From contig CAJNDS010002335.1 of NCBI GenBank assembly GCA_905221605.1, positions 1,121,887-1,185,886 of the forward strand: a DNA stretch of 64,000 nt, in the 5' to 3' direction. Under the pieces are notes generated by a model. It worked only from the letters and a program-made list of their open reading frames with translations. It was not told where the DNA came from and did no database searches. Positions 21,001 to 31,541 of the stretch are shown here, one piece after another. The stretch's first letter is position 1, and each line of letters begins with the position of its first letter. The DNA comes from Symbiodinium natans (Eukaryota; Sar; Dinophyceae; Suessiales; Symbiodiniaceae). The position numbers and the translations under genes were made by a program.

Positions 21001-24000
21001 ACCGGGGTGCACTACTTGGCACATAAGTGCAGTTTGTTCGAGATTCTGAGGGTAGCTTCATGGGCCCTTAACATGGTCCCTAACCTCCTTTGACGAGTTC
21101 CGATGTATGGGCCCTTGGTTTGTATAGGCCAAGCTTTAAGGGACATTGTATCTACCATAAGAGAGCCTCACCCGCACCCGAAGCCATAGAGCAGTAGAAG
21201 GTGATGATGTATGTGAAGCAGCTCTTCGTGTGGCTGCTGATTGTGAGCTTCATGAAGCTTGCCATGGCAGCTTGCCGGCAATTTCTCACTGGTGCCCTGG
21301 GGGGGGCGTGGGCTTGTGCATACACGATTCGGAAACTCACACCCTAAACCCTACACCAGCTGTAAGGAAGTCGCTGTAATAGTGGGCCCTTCATCCGGAG
21401 CACAGTCTGTCGGTGGCTTTCAAGCACGAGGTAGTATGAAACGTCGCAATGGCCCCCAAACCTCTACAGTCTACAGTCGTCCAGTTTCCTCTTAGTAGGG
21501 AATTACATCACGTAGCGGCGTACCCCTCATCCTAGAACGCGACCCTAGTCATAGTTCCTCTTCTAGGACGCCCGATTCTAGCTGCCCGTTCCTTGCAACC
21601 CCCCAAACCCTAAACCCTAAACCCTAAACCCTAAACCCTAAACCCTAAACCCTAAACCCTGCCTTGTGCGAGTGTGAGAGCCTTCGGCCCTAAACCCCAG
21701 AGGTGGTGCTGATGATAAACCCTAAACCCTAAACCCTAAACCCTATAAACCCTAAACCCTAAACCCTAAACCCTAAACCCAGAGGTGGTGCTGATGATCC
21801 TGCTGGCCAAGCCGCTCACCATGGCCGCGCACGCCGTGCTGAACCCCTTCCTGGAGAAGCCGATGTCCCGGGCCCCAGACCCGTGCCTCCTCCGGTTTAG
21901 GGTTTAGGGTTTAGGGTTCAGGGTTTAGGGTTTGGGGTTTGGGGTTTAGGGTTTGGGGTTGAAAAAGGCTCCCCCCCCTTCTTCAGTGACCCTGAGAGCC
22001 CTTGTTGGTTTCGGATTTAGGGGCTTGTTTCGGTTTAGGGTTTAGGGTTTGTAGGGTTTACTTCTTGAGAGCTTTAACCAAGTGCTGTTGCTCGAAGTCG
22101 TTTCGGGCACGAGCGCACCTCATTGGGTGCTTGGTGAGCGGCCTTTACCTGGCAGCCCCACCAGGACCAGGAGCAAACAAGGGTTTACACGGTTTAGGGT
22201 TTAGGGGAGGGTTCAAGGAGGGTTATGGGTCAACGTGTCTTACAGCGTCAATAAGGTGTACAGGTTTCGGAGTTATTGCAGGAATTGTTGGGCGTGTAGG
22301 TTGATGCTTTCTTTTGGTTGGTACTTAGGGTTTAGGGTTTACGGTTTAGGGCCTAGGGTTTAGGGTTGACCTTTATCCAGGCAGTGTCGAGCAAAAAGGC
22401 AGAACCTTCAGGATTTTTGGGCCATCCTCCCAAATGAGAAGTGACCACAAGGCCGGCAGTGCTAGCCGCAAAGCCTAAACCCTAAACCCTGAACCCTCTT
22501 GCCATCTTCATTCCTTATGAGACCCATGGATGGGGACTTCTGTCCGATGAAGGCGTGGATCCGTGTAGTCATGTGGATATAGCTCGCTCATGCAGAGGTT
22601 ATCATTCTTAAGAACCCCCCCTTAGCCCGCAGTAGTGGTGTAGGGGACACCAGTAGATTCCACATGCGGCCAAAACTCCAAATTTAAATGCTAGCTTCTG
22701 CAGTGTGGCTGGCTACTTGGCGGATGGCGAAGACCCCCCCCCCCTCCTAATCCTAAGCCTTCTTAAAACGCAAAAAACGCAAAAAAAAAAAAAAAAGCTT
22801 TAAGACCGTAAACCCTATAAACCACAAAACAAAAACCTCAACCCGCAAGACGAAGGAGCGCCTGACCCAAGAAACCCTCCCTGAGGTTGAAGCTGCTCGT
22901 CGTGATGATCGCCACTCCGGTACCTCCACCTCAGTTTGAGGGTTTGCGTTTGTTTTTTTAAAGAGGTTTTTGGCACATAGGAATTTTGGTGTTTCAGGGG
23001 CTTATGGCTTTTCAGGGTTCATGGCTTTAGGGGTTTAGATTTACGGTGACGTTTTTTAAATAAGTGGAGGGCGGCCAACCAGCAACGGCCAGGGGGGTAG
23101 TATAAAAGACCAGTTTAAATCCGCATGTTTTCGTGTTTATGCACTCGCCCCCTCCAGCCAAGCCCCCCTCCAGCCCCCCCTCCAGCCAAACCCAACCCTT
23201 CCTCCACCTCCAGGCTCCACAAACCCCCTCTCCAGCCCCTCCAGCCAACACCCCACCCCCTCCAAGCCCCCCTCCAGCCAACCGCCCACCCCCTCTCCAG
23301 CCAACCCCTCCAGCCAAGCCCGTCAACCACCCACTCCAGCCCTTCCTAAGCACCCCCCCCTCCAAACAAACCGCCCCCTTCCACCCCCCTCCAACCCATC
23401 TCCAGCCAACCCACCCCCCCTCCCTCCAGCCAAAACACCCCCCCCCCCCCCAACCCCCCCTCCAGCATTCCAAATCCCCCCTCCACCTCCCCTTCTCTCC
23501 CCAGCAAACCCCTCCAGCACCCCCCCCCCTCCAGCCAACCCCCCCTCCAGCCCACACCCCTCCACCACCTTTTTCCAGCCCCGGCCAACCCCCTCCCCAC
23601 CTTCCTCACCCTTCCTCTCCCCAGCCAACCCCCCTCCAGCACCCCTCCAGCCAACAACCGCCAACCCCCCTCCAGCCAAACCCGACCCCCTCCAGCACCC
23701 CTCCCCCCTCCAGCCAACCTCCAGCCAACACCCCCCCACCCTTCCTGTTTTCGGGCTTGAGGTTCTGGAAAGTTTATGCAATTCAGTGTTTTTAATTCAG
23801 TGTTGAATATTCTTAAGGGCCTTCCTGGAAAAGGATGCGCCCTGGCCTTCTCCAAGTCCGTGTTCCAGGCCACTTGTCCGTAACCTCCAGCCCCCACAAC
23901 GCCCACCGCCCGAAACCTTTGGCCTCGATGCGAAGCGTGCTTCGTGGCAGCGAACTCTTCTGGTGGAGGAGGAGACTGGGGTTGTGCAGACGTTTTGGGG

Positions 24001-24845
24001 GGCTGAGGGGGGAGGGGGTGTTGGCTGGAGGCGGTTGGCTGGAGGGGGTTGGCTGGTGGAAACTGGCTGGGGTTGGAGGGGTGCTGGGTGGAGGTTGGCT
24101 GCCTGGAGGGGGTGTTGGCTGGAGGGGGCTTTGGCTGGAGGGTGTTTTGGGGGGTGTTGGCTGGATGGGGGCGGTTGGCTGTGGAGGGGGGCTTGGCTAG
24201 GCGTTTGGGGGGGCTGGGGGGGGGAGGGGGTGTTGGCTGGAGGCTTGGGGGTTGGAGGGGTGCTGGGTGGAGGTTGGCTGGCTGGAGGGGGGGGGTGTTG
24301 GCTGGAGGGTATAAATTTCATTTCGAAAAACAACTTTACCAAGTTTTGGCTGGATGGGGGCGGTTGGCTGTGGAGGGGGGCTTGGCTAGGCGGGTGTTTT
24401 GGGGGGGCTGGGGGGGGAGGGGGTGTTGGCTGGAGGATGTAGGGTTTGGCTGGAGGGGCTGGAGGGGTGGTTAGGGTGTTTGGCTGGGGGCTGGGGGGGG
24501 GGGTGTTGGCTGGAGGGGGGGGTGTTGGCTGGAGGGGGGCTTGGCGCGGGAAGGTTTGCTGGAGGGTCTATTTCCGGATGTTTAAAACGCTGGGCGGCCT
24601 GACGCCGCGCTCCACGGAGGTAGTATGAAATACCTGTTTGACTGTTTAGATGCCCGGGTATTTAAAAACAGGCACCGTATGATTTACGGCTTTATGGCTT
24701 TAAGGGTGCTTGTTAGCATTTGGGGCTTGGGGACTCTGACCCGCGCCAGATTCTCATGAACGCCTTCCAGTTCTGGGTGACCGACAATTTCATCAAGAAG
24801 CCTGAGGGAGAAGAAGCAGGACCGCACCCTCAACCTGCACCCTGA
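17686..24845 (+). CDS. TMEM110/STIMATE-like multi-pass membrane protein, seven or more exons
   Basis: The family sits in the ER or vacuole membrane; animal STIMATE regulates STIM calcium sensors. Exons as read: 17686-about 17784 (SWDAVSDITSCAHISSLARC, least sure), 17960-17996 (YWLNIMLDTTLG), 19431-19514 (VWVEYILLRILTEALDALLG), 20684-about 20770 (DFRSGIYWRNGEFQAP), possibly 20845-20925 (LWLKVECARLLYIHIYVFQ), 21201-21291 (YVKQLFVWLLIVSFMKLAMA), 21783-21894 (EVVLMILLAKPLTMAAHAVL) and 24750-24845 (ILMNAFQFWVTDNFIKK, acidic tail, TGA). YWxNIxxDTTLG, W-x(3)-V-x-x-MK and MNxFQFWVTDN occur in family order, and most junctions are phase 0. Introns hold hairpins, telomere-type arrays and a 1.4-kb inverted minisatellite. 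Several intervening exon-like pieces are unassigned, so the exact chain is uncertain. Confidence 0.6.
18425..18544. repeat. Hairpin element family G
   Basis: Left arm TGGTAGCCCAGTGGTACCC, right arm GTACCCTTACTATGTTCTAC then TGGGCTACTAAG. An open piece starting KMSDISIMCPAMCRGRQ follows directly from its AAG end. Confidence 0.6.
18920..19263 (+). CDS. Unassigned exons inside the TMEM110-like interval
   Basis: 18920-18961 (DFGPSKLCSGSHKT), 19081-19135 (TTARADGEADDFAQWSS, donor G|GTGAGC) and 19212-19263 (RVRLAASGIQLVLAFE). The last two join in matching phase. They look coding but lie between exons that should be adjacent in the TMEM110-like protein, so they may be alternative exons, a second nested gene, or false positives. 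Confidence 0.35.
20107..20310 (+). CDS. Open frame of uncertain status
   Basis: A 67-codon frame (MTQEQGIKLLGKLQYKHLNL at its start) with a TTTCTTTCAG inside it at 20,202; a second frame downstream of that acceptor is also open. It lies in the TMEM110-like interval. Could be an exon or chance. Confidence 0.2.
   Translation: MTQEQGIKLLGKLQYKHLNLETQQKNYHIISFRRPMNPESQNVVMPSMLYKEAKTLQNASVLHMDAK
21696..21798. repeat. Telomere-type array flanked by a 21-bp duplication of an exon start
   Basis: The 21 bases at 21696-21716 recur exactly at 21778-21798. They comprise the acceptor CCCAG and the first 16 bases of the exon at 21783. Between them is a pure CCCTAAA array of about 61 bases. Confidence 0.9.
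22850..22919 (+). CDS. Exon of unrecognised gene
   Basis: After CCCGCAAG the frame reads TKERLTQETLPEVEAARRDD then RHS, ending TCC G|GTACC. Strongly charged and helix-like. It lies in the TMEM110-like interval; a related candidate at 22,496-22,590 reads FIPYETHGWGLLSDEGVDP. Confidence 0.45.
23145..23735. repeat. Minisatellite, left arm (CTCCAGCCAAC-type)
   Basis: About 590 bases of imperfect 10-20-base units built on CCCCTCCAGCCAACCCC. Almost no G outside the AGCC core. Its reverse complement forms the right arm at 23,998-24,560. Confidence 0.9.
23818..23879 (+). CDS. Exon-like piece between inverted minisatellite arms
   Basis: After TCTTAAG the frame reads GLPGKGCALAFSKSVFQATC and meets the donor CC|GTAACC. 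It is the loop of the inverted minisatellite. A second piece at 23,948-23,986 (after GTGGCAG) reads RTLLVEEETGVVQ. Confidence 0.4.
23998..24560. repeat. Minisatellite, right arm (GTTGGCTGGAG-type)
   Basis: Units built on GGGGGTGTTGGCTGGAGG, the reverse complement of the left arm. A 75-base block around 24,345-24,430 repeats an earlier part almost exactly (TTTTGGCTGGATGGGGGCGG onward), showing recent internal duplication. Confidence 0.9.
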
Positions 24846-25139
24846 CCCCTATAAGCCCTAAACCCTGAAACCCTGCACCCGGAAAGCCAAGACTCCTGGG
24901 TTTTGAAAGCACATCGCCTGAGGGCAAAGTAAAGCAGCTGGGTCGAGCCTCAGGGACCTTGTACCTGAATGTTTAGCCCTTGAAAAGGTACTGAAAAGGT
25001 AACATGCTATGCTGCTCGGGGTCGGGTGGAGAGACATCCAGGGTTTAGGGGTTCGGGTTTAGGGTTGAGGGTTGAGGGTTTTGGGTGTAGGGTTTATACA
25101 TATATATATATACATATACAGGGGTTTCGGGTTTAGGGT

Positions 25140-25310
25140 AGGACTCGTACCCCTAAGGTTCCCCTCAATATACTCCTTATGGCCCTTATACTACGTACCT
25201 TAAGGGTCTTTGATAAGGGCCCTCCCCCCCCCCCAAAAAAAAAAAATAAATAAATAAATAAATATATATATAATAAACATAAGGCCCAACCTTCAGGGTC
25301 CGAGGTAAAA
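25140..25310. repeat. Dispersed element family I
   Basis: Starts GACTCGTACCCCTAAGGTTC and continues CAATATACTCCTTATGGCCC; a related copy is at 45,994-46,150. In this copy a poly-C to poly-A stretch and an AAATAAATA microsatellite interrupt the element. Confidence 0.55.
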
Positions 25311-25326
25311 CCCCGCGACTTCCGAG

Positions 25327-25368
25327 GAGCTTTCGCTGCCCCAATGCTTGGAGCAGGAGGCCTGCGGG
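25327..25368 (+). CDS. Exon of unrecognised gene
   Basis: 14 codons between TTCCGAG and a GTTTAGGG donor: ELSLPQCLEQEACG. Acceptor, donor and frame agree. Confidence 0.45.
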
Positions 25369-25729
25369 GTTTAGGGTTTAGGGGTTTAGGATTTAGGGCT
25401 TAGGGTTTAGGGTTCTAGAGTCTAGAGTTCAGGAGGAGGGCGTCTCGGCACAATTCCTCACTAAGGGTTCCAGAGTATAGGGCTTTAGTTTAGGGCTTCT
25501 GGTTTACCTGTTGGTTGTCTTTATGGAAATCTCGCGGCTATGGAAGTTCATTTAGCCTCGTGGTTACTAATCCTTTCTAAGCCCTATTAACCCCTGAACC
25601 CTGACCCCTAACCCTTAACCCCTAAACCCTAAACCCTAAACCCTAAACCCTAAACCCTAAACCCTGACCCCTAACCCCTAAACCCTAAACCCTAAACCCT
25701 AAACCCTATCGGAACCACCCCAAACGAAG

Positions 25730-25836
25730 CCCCTCAGGCTCGAGAGTTTCAAGGCTTGCGGCTTCGGGCGTTGTGGGTCCAGTTGATCAAGGGCCTCTTA
25801 TGCACGGGAGCCCCAAATCCCGAAGCTTGGGATTTA
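25730..25836 (+). CDS. Exon of unrecognised gene
   Basis: After AAACGAAG the frame reads PQAREFQGLRLRALWVQLIK then GLLCTGAPNPEAW and runs into a TTTAGGG array that offers the donor. Helical, leucine-rich. The exact end is uncertain by a few bases. Confidence 0.5.
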
Positions 25837-25929
25837 GGGTTTAGGGTTTAGGGTTTAGGGTTTAGGGTTTAGGGTTTAGGGTTTAGGGTTTAGGGTTTAG
25901 GGTTTAGGGTTTAGGGCTAGGCTATGAAG

Positions 25930-25995
25930 GCCGGAAGCCCCCAAGGCTCCCTCAGCCCTGGGCCCAAAGAAGCCTTCAAAGCCCTGAACTTGTGA
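25930..25995 (+). CDS. Probable last exon of unrecognised gene
   Basis: After CTATGAAG: AGSPQGSLSPGPKEAFKALN then L and TGA; the alternative donor TT|GTGAGG overlaps the stop. Directly followed by a CCCTAAA array. Confidence 0.45.
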   Translation, partial: AGSPQGSLSPGPKEAFKALNL

Positions 25996-26342
25996 GGCCT
26001 GCAAACCCTAAACCCTAAACCCTAAACCCTAAACCCTAAACCCTAAACCCTAAACCCTAAACCCCCGACTTCCTAAACCCTAAATCCCAAACCCTAAACC
26101 CCTCATCCCTGAAACCCTTTTAGCCCTATAAGCCCTATAAGCCCTAACCCAATAAAAAATACCCTATAAATACCCCACAGATACCTTAGAAATAATTACC
26201 CTAGAAATACCCTAGAAATACCCGATAAACCCCAGAAACAACAAATTCAAACCCTAAGCCGCCCCCGAACCCTAAACCCTAAACCCTAAACCCTAAACCC
26301 TAAACCCTAAACCCTAAACCCTAAACCCCTGAAAGCCCTCAG

Positions 26343-26419
26343 AGGAACTTCCAGCGCAAGGCATCCAGGCCAAGCATCCAGCAATGAGCGCCGGCCTCAG
26401 GGAGGTTGTGGAGCATGGG
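26343..26419 (+). CDS. Exon of unrecognised gene
   Basis: After CCCTCAG: ELPAQGIQAKHPAMSAGLRE then VVEHG, donor GGG|GTTGAG leading into a TTTAGGG-like tract. ATG inside at 26,382 could also be a start. Confidence 0.45.
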
Positions 26420-26879
26420 GTTGAGGGTTTAGGGTTTAGGGTTTGGGGTTATAGAGTTCAGGGTTTAGGGTTTGGGGTTGTAGGGTTTAGGGTGTAGAGT
26501 TCAGGGTTTCGGGTTCAGGGTTTCGGGTTTGGGGTTTGAGAGTTTAGGGTTCGTGTTGGGGTTTCGGGAGTGCTTCCTCGCTGGCATGGCTCTCAGAAGG
26601 GGCTTAGAAGCGTTTAGGTTTCTCTCCTTGGGTCTTGTGAGCTTTTTGGGTTGGGTTCAGGGGCTCAGGGGTCGAGGGTTTAGGGCTACAGCTTAGGGTT
26701 TAGGGTTTAGGGTTTAGGGTTTAGGGTTTAGGGTTTAGGGTTTAGGGTTTAGGGTTTAGGGTTTAGGGTTTAGGGTTTAGGGTTTAGGGTGTAATAGCTG
26801 CCAAGAACTCACCAACATCCTCCAAAAGCTAACTAAACCCTAAACACTGAACTTCTAAACCCTAAACCCCCATGGCCAG

Positions 26880-28735
26880 CGAATCACGAGCATCAGCTGC
26901 GAAGGCCCTTCACAGAGCAGGCGCACCCCAGCGAGCATCATGAGCATCAGCTGCGAAGGCCCTTCACAGAGCAGGCACACCCCAGCGAGCATCATGAGCA
27001 TCAGCTGCGAAGGCCCTTCACAGAGCAGGCACACCCCAGCGAGCAACATGAGCATCAGCTGCGAAGGCCCTTCACAGAGCAGGCGCCCCCCAGCGAGCAT
27101 CATGAGCATCAGCTGCGAAGGCCCTTCACAGAGCTGGCACACCCCAGCGAGCATCATGCGCATCAGCTGCGAAGGCCCTTCCCAGAGCAGGCGCCCCGCA
27201 GCGAGCATCATGAGCATCAGCTGCGAAGGCCCTTCACAGAGCAGGCGCCCCCCAGCGTGCATCATGAGCATCAGCTGCGAAGGCCCTTCCTTCACAGAGC
27301 AGGCACACCCCAGCGAGCATCATGAGCATCAGCTGCGAAGGCCCTTCCCAGAGCAGGCGCCCCGCAGCGAGCATCATGAGCATCAGCTGCGAAGGCCCTT
27401 CACAGAGCAGGCGCCCCCCAGCGTGCATCATGAGCATCAGCTGCGAAGGCCCTTCCTTCACAGAGCCGGCACACCCCAGCGAGCATCATGAGCATCATCA
27501 CAGAGAGGGCGCCCGCCAGCGAGCATCATGAGCATCAGCTGCGAAGGCCCTTCACAGAGCAGGCACACCCCAGCGAGCATCATGAGCATCAGTTGCGAAG
27601 GCCCTTCACAGAGCACGCGCCCCCCAGCGAGCATCATGAGCATCAGCTGCGAAGGCCCTTCACAGAGCAGGCGCCCCCCAGCGAGCATCATGAGCATCAG
27701 CTGCGAAGGCCCTTCACATGCATCATCATGAGCAAGCAAGGCACACACCCCAGCGTGCATCATGAGCATCAGCTGCGAAGGCCCTTCACAGAGCAGGCGT
27801 CCCCCACCGAGCATCATGAGCATCAGCTGCGAGGGCCCTTCACAGAGCAGGCGCACCCCAGCGAGCATCATGAGCATCAGCTGCGAAGGCCCTTCACAGA
27901 GCATGCGCCCCCCAGCGAGCATCATGAGCATCAGCTGCGAAGGCCCTTCACAGCAGAGCAGGCGCCCCCCCAGCGAGCATCATGAGCATCAGCTGCGAGG
28001 GCCCTTCACGGAGCAGGCGCCCCCCAGCGTGCATCATGAGCATCAGCTGCGAAGGCCCTTCCTTCACGGAGCAGGCACACCCCAGCGTGCATCATGAGCA
28101 TCAGCTGCGAAGGCCCTTCACAGAGCAGGCGTCCCCCACCGAGCATCATGAGCATCAGCTGCGAGGGCCCTTCACGGAGCAGGCGTCCCCAGCGTGCATC
28201 ATGAGCATCAGCTGCGAAGGCCCTTCACAGAGCATGCGCCCCCAGCGAGCATCATGAGCATCAGCTGCGAAGGCCCTTCACAGAGCAGGCGCCCCACAGC
28301 GAGCATCATGAGCATCAGCTGCGAAGGCCCTCACAGAGCAGGCGCCCCCCCCAGCGAGCATCATGAGCATCAGCTGCGAAGGCCCTTCACAGAGCAGGCA
28401 CCCCACAGCGAGCATCATGAGCATCAGCTGCGAAGGCCCTTCACAGAGCAGGCGCCCCACAGCGAGCATCATGAGCATCAGCTGCGAAGGCCCTTCACGG
28501 AGCAGGCGCACCACAGCGAGCATCCTGAGCATCAGCTGCGAAGGCCCTTCACAGAGCAGGCGCCCCCCAGCGAGCATCATGAGCATCAGCTGCGAAGGCC
28601 CTTCACAGAGCAGGCGCCCCACAGCGAGCATCATGAGCATCAGCTGCGAAGGCCCTTCACAGATCAGGCGCCCCACAGCGAGCATCATGAGCATCAGCTG
28701 CTCAGCTGTGAAGGCCCTTCACGGAGCCTGCCCCC
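26880..28735. repeat. 54-bp minisatellite, about 33 units
   Basis: The unit is GAGCATCATGAGCATCAGCT followed by GCGAAGGCCCTTCACAGAGC and AGGCRCMCCCCAGC. The period of 54 is a multiple of three, so three or more frames stay open over hundreds of bases on both strands (for example repeats of EHHEHQLRRPFTEQA or MSISCEGPSQSRRPPA). Indels (CCTTCCTTCAC, a 27,720 insert, a 28,700 partial unit) shift the frames. It ends in CTCAAG directly at a family B hairpin that starts with GT. Coding status is undecided; it could be an exon or plain satellite. Confidence 0.9.
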
Positions 28736-28750
28736 CTCATCAGCTCCCTC

Positions 28751-28833
28751 AAGGTGGTTCATGGTTGCTTCTGCCCACCAAAATACTTCTAACCTATACT
28801 TAGGGGGTTATTAGTACGGTGAACCTCCAAGTA
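28751..28833. repeat. Hairpin element family B, short copy
   Basis: Starts GTGGTTCATGGTTGCTTCTG right after CTCAAG at the end of the minisatellite and ends TGAACCTCCAAG. If the minisatellite is transcribed, this would be its downstream intron. Confidence 0.65.
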
Positions 28834-29050
28834 GAAAGCCGCAAAACCCTAAACCCCAAACCCTCAAAAAACACGAAACCTCTAAACCCGAAGCCCCAAA
28901 CCCCAAAAGCCCTAAACCCTAAACCCCAAACCCTAAATACGAAACCCCTAAACCCTAAACCCTAAATCCTAAACCCTAAACCCTAAACCCTAAACCCTAA
29001 ACCATCCTAAACCCTAAACCCCCTAAGCCACTGCAAAAAACCAACCCCAG

Positions 29051-29105
29051 GCTTGAGCACCTCATGGGCGATGCGGCCGAGGCGCCTGTGTCCTTGAACT
29101 GGCGG
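29051..29105 (+). CDS. Exon of unrecognised gene
   Basis: After AACCCCAG: LEHLMGDAAEAPVSLNWR, donor CGG|GTGGTGAG. Eighteen codons with sound splice sites and no alternative open frame of equal quality. Confidence 0.5.
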
Positions 29106-29643
29106 GTGGTGAGGGGTTGCATAGGGTTTCAGGGGTCTTTATCGTTTCTTCTCTTTTTTTTTGTGTGTGTGTGTGTGTGTGTGTCTTTTTGTGCTTTTTT
29201 TGTGTGTGTGTTTTTGTGTTTATATAATAATCGGTGTTTTAGGGTCTCTGGGTCTATATTTCGGGGTTATAGAGGTTTTGAGGGTTCATACCTGGTTCAG
29301 AGGGTTTGTCTGGGTGGATCCTAAGTATCCTGACGGGGTTTGCGCATTACGCGGTTTGCGGATTAGAACATTACTGATTACAACGGTTTGCGATTCGAGG
29401 CTTCATGAGTCGGCTGCCAGGTAGTTGGAAAAAGAAAAGGTGCTTGTTTTTTTCGCTTTGAAAGAGATCCCGGAGTCCAAAACCCACACTGTTTGGTGTT
29501 TTGTGCTAGTTTGATAGGCAGTTTTTGTTTAATGGGTGTTTATTGGGTTTTATATAGAGTTTAGAGGGTTTATGGGATGTTTGGGGTCTGTGGGGTTTCG
29601 GGGCCGGCGGGGGGGGGGGGGGGGTATGAGTTGGAGAGGCCAG

Positions 29644-29724
29644 GACTCCTTCGCGCACCTGCCAGTGCCAGATGTCCTGTTGTGCTCGGGGCCAGGCCGC
29701 GCTTGTGAGCTCCTTGAACCCTAA
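29644..29724 (+). CDS. Exon of unrecognised gene, TAA or GTGAGC end
   Basis: After AGGCCAG: DSFAHLPVPDVLLCSGPGRA then CELLEP, ending on the TAA of a CCCTAAA array; the donor T|GTGAGC at 29705 is an alternative. The following piece, 29765-29879 (acceptor CCCTCCAG, donor G|GTAAAT), reads ARPHCLPRVALDVVVINAFA and may be the next exon. Confidence 0.45.
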   Translation, partial: DSFAHLPVPDVLLCSGPGRACELLEP

Positions 29725-30016
29725 ACCCTAAACCCTAAACCCTAAACCCTTTTTTTCCCTCCAGGCTCGCCCGCACTGCCTGCCCCGCGTCGCACTGGAC
29801 GTCGTAGTCATCAACGCTTTTGCCAATTGTCTTCGAGCACCAGGGCGGTACTACCAAGGGCGCCATCGGGGCGGGCGTGGTAAATATGGAGGCGTGGGGG
29901 ACCGCGGAAGTACGCGAGGAGATGTTGCCAGAATCGCGGTTGTGCTGGCGTGCACCCGCTTGATGGAGCGGTGCTGGCTTGACTCGCGGTGTGAGCCGGG
30001 AGCGCGATTGTCACAC

Positions 30017-30118
30017 ATACCAGGACGGGCTATTATACCCTGTAACCCCTTAAGAAGGCCCTTTCGTAGGATTGACTATGGGGATGATAGGGCCGAATAA
30101 TAGCCCATCCTGGTAGAA
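30017..30118. repeat. Hairpin element family J
   Basis: Arms ACCAGGACGGGCTATTATAC and GAATAATAGCCCATCCTGGT are nearly exact inverted repeats 60 bases apart. Seen once in the window. Confidence 0.7.
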
Positions 30119-30148
30119 GGCGGTCCTCCCTCCTCTCCTCCCCTGCAG

Positions 30149-30185
30149 ATGTCGTTGCTTCAAGCCTCCGGTTCTTTCCTTCAGG
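30149..30185 (+). CDS. Exon of unrecognised gene
   Basis: A clear pyrimidine-rich acceptor (CTCCTCCCCTGCAG) precedes MSLLQASGSFLQ; the donor is G|GTGTAG. Then a 160-base TTTAGGG/CTTAGGG array follows. Confidence 0.45.
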
Positions 30186-30643
30186 GTGTAGGGTTTAGGG
30201 TTTAGGGTTTAGGGTTTAGGGTTTAGGGTTTAGGGCTTAGGGTTTAGGGCTTAGGGCTTAGGGTTTAGGGTTTAGGGTTTAGGGTTTAGGGTTTAGGGCT
30301 TAGGGTTTAGGGCTTAGGGCTTAGGGTTTAGGGTTTAGGGTTTAGGCCTTTTTGGGTTGCGGCCCCTCCTTTCTCTGCTCCCCTTCGGGCCTCGGGCGCT
30401 TTCCGTTCAGGTTCCAGTCTAATACTATTCTTACTTCGCCTTTAGTTGAACTTTAAACTTTTTGGGTTTCCTTTTTTAGTAGGAATATTAAAGTTTAACC
30501 TTTTTTCCCCTTGGTTATTGGAGAAGTAAGTATTTAGTTTCTTAATCGTTTTACCAATGTTGTTTAAATAGTTTTATAGTTTGGTTCAGGGGGTTCCGGT
30601 TCGGGTCGGAGGATTCTGGTGTGTTTTTTTGAGTCTTGTTTAG

Positions 30644-30807
30644 CTTCTTTTCTCTGCGTTCGGGGACGAGAAGCTTATTGGGCACAGGTTTGAGGCATTT
30701 GTGGCTTCAGAGTGTCTTTTTGGGGCTTAGGACTTTGGCATTCTGCTATCGGTTCATTGTGTGAGCAGGAAGGTCGCAGCAAACAAGTTCTGCTGTGCGC
30801 TGCGATG
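30644..30807 (+). CDS. Two exons of unrecognised gene
   Basis: 30644-30687 reads LLFSAFGDEKLIGH then AG|GTTTGAG; 30769-30807 follows GAGCAG and ends ATG|GTGAGG. In matching phase the second reads KVAANKFCCALR; in phase 0 it reads EGRSKQVLLCAAM. Splice sites are good; frame of the second is ambiguous. Confidence 0.4.
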
Positions 30808-31407
30808 GTGAGGAGAAGTTTAGAGGTCATCGGATCTTGAACAATCATTGGGCTCAGGATGCCACCCCCTCGGAACCCTCAAACCCTCAAACCCTAAACC
30901 CTGAACCCCCTAAACCCCTCAACGCTCAAACCCCCTAAACTCCCTAAACCCCCTAAACCCCCCAAGACCTCCTAAAAACCCATAACACCCCCTAATCTCC
31001 CTAAACCCCCTAACCCCCCTATACTCAAACCCTCAAGCCCCCTAAACCCCCTAAAGCCCCCTTAACCTCAACCCCCTAAAGCCCCCTAAACCCCCTGACG
31101 CCCCAAGCCCTCTATAAGACCGAAGCCCTGTCGGGTTTCGGTTTAGGTTTAGGGTTCAGGGTTTCGGGTTTCGGGTTTAGGGCGTTTGGGGGGAGGGGGG
31201 GGGGGGCTCTCGCATGGCTACTTAAAGTCCATGCTGAAGTTTTGTATATGAACCCTATTTTAGGGCCTCCAGCTCGAAACCGTAAACCCTGAACCCTGAA
31301 CCCGAAACCCTAAACCCTAACCCCTAAGCCCTAAACCCTAAACCCGAAACCCTAAACCCTCCACCCTAAACCCCAAACCCTAAACCCTAAATCCCAAACC
31401 CTTTGAG

Positions 31408-31541
31408 GTCCGACTTCTTCCCACGGAGAAGCAGTCAAATTTGAGGGGTTTTGACGGGTATGAGACCGATCGAAGGCGGGGACGGCCGGTGGCGCCGCGC
31501 CAGGTGCCGGGCCTCGCGGACTTCAATACTCTTACTTGGAG
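31408..31541 (+). CDS. Two exons of unrecognised gene
   Basis: 31408-31457 (VRLLPTEKQSNLRGFD, donor GG|GTATGAG) and 31504-31541 (after CGCGCCAG, donor AG|GTTTAGGG). The second is open in two frames (VPGLADFNTLTW or CRASRTSILLLG); phase favours the latter. Confidence 0.4.

Noticed and set aside
23027-23906. Large minus-strand frames of Gly/Trp-rich protein
   Set aside because: They are translations of the minisatellite arm, low complexity, with shadow frames on the other strand.
23963-24628. Plus-strand Gly/Trp-rich frames
   Set aside because: Same reason; translation of the right minisatellite arm.
26880-28735. CRISPR-like array
   Set aside because: Units are contiguous 54-bp repeats with no unique spacers, in a eukaryotic context.
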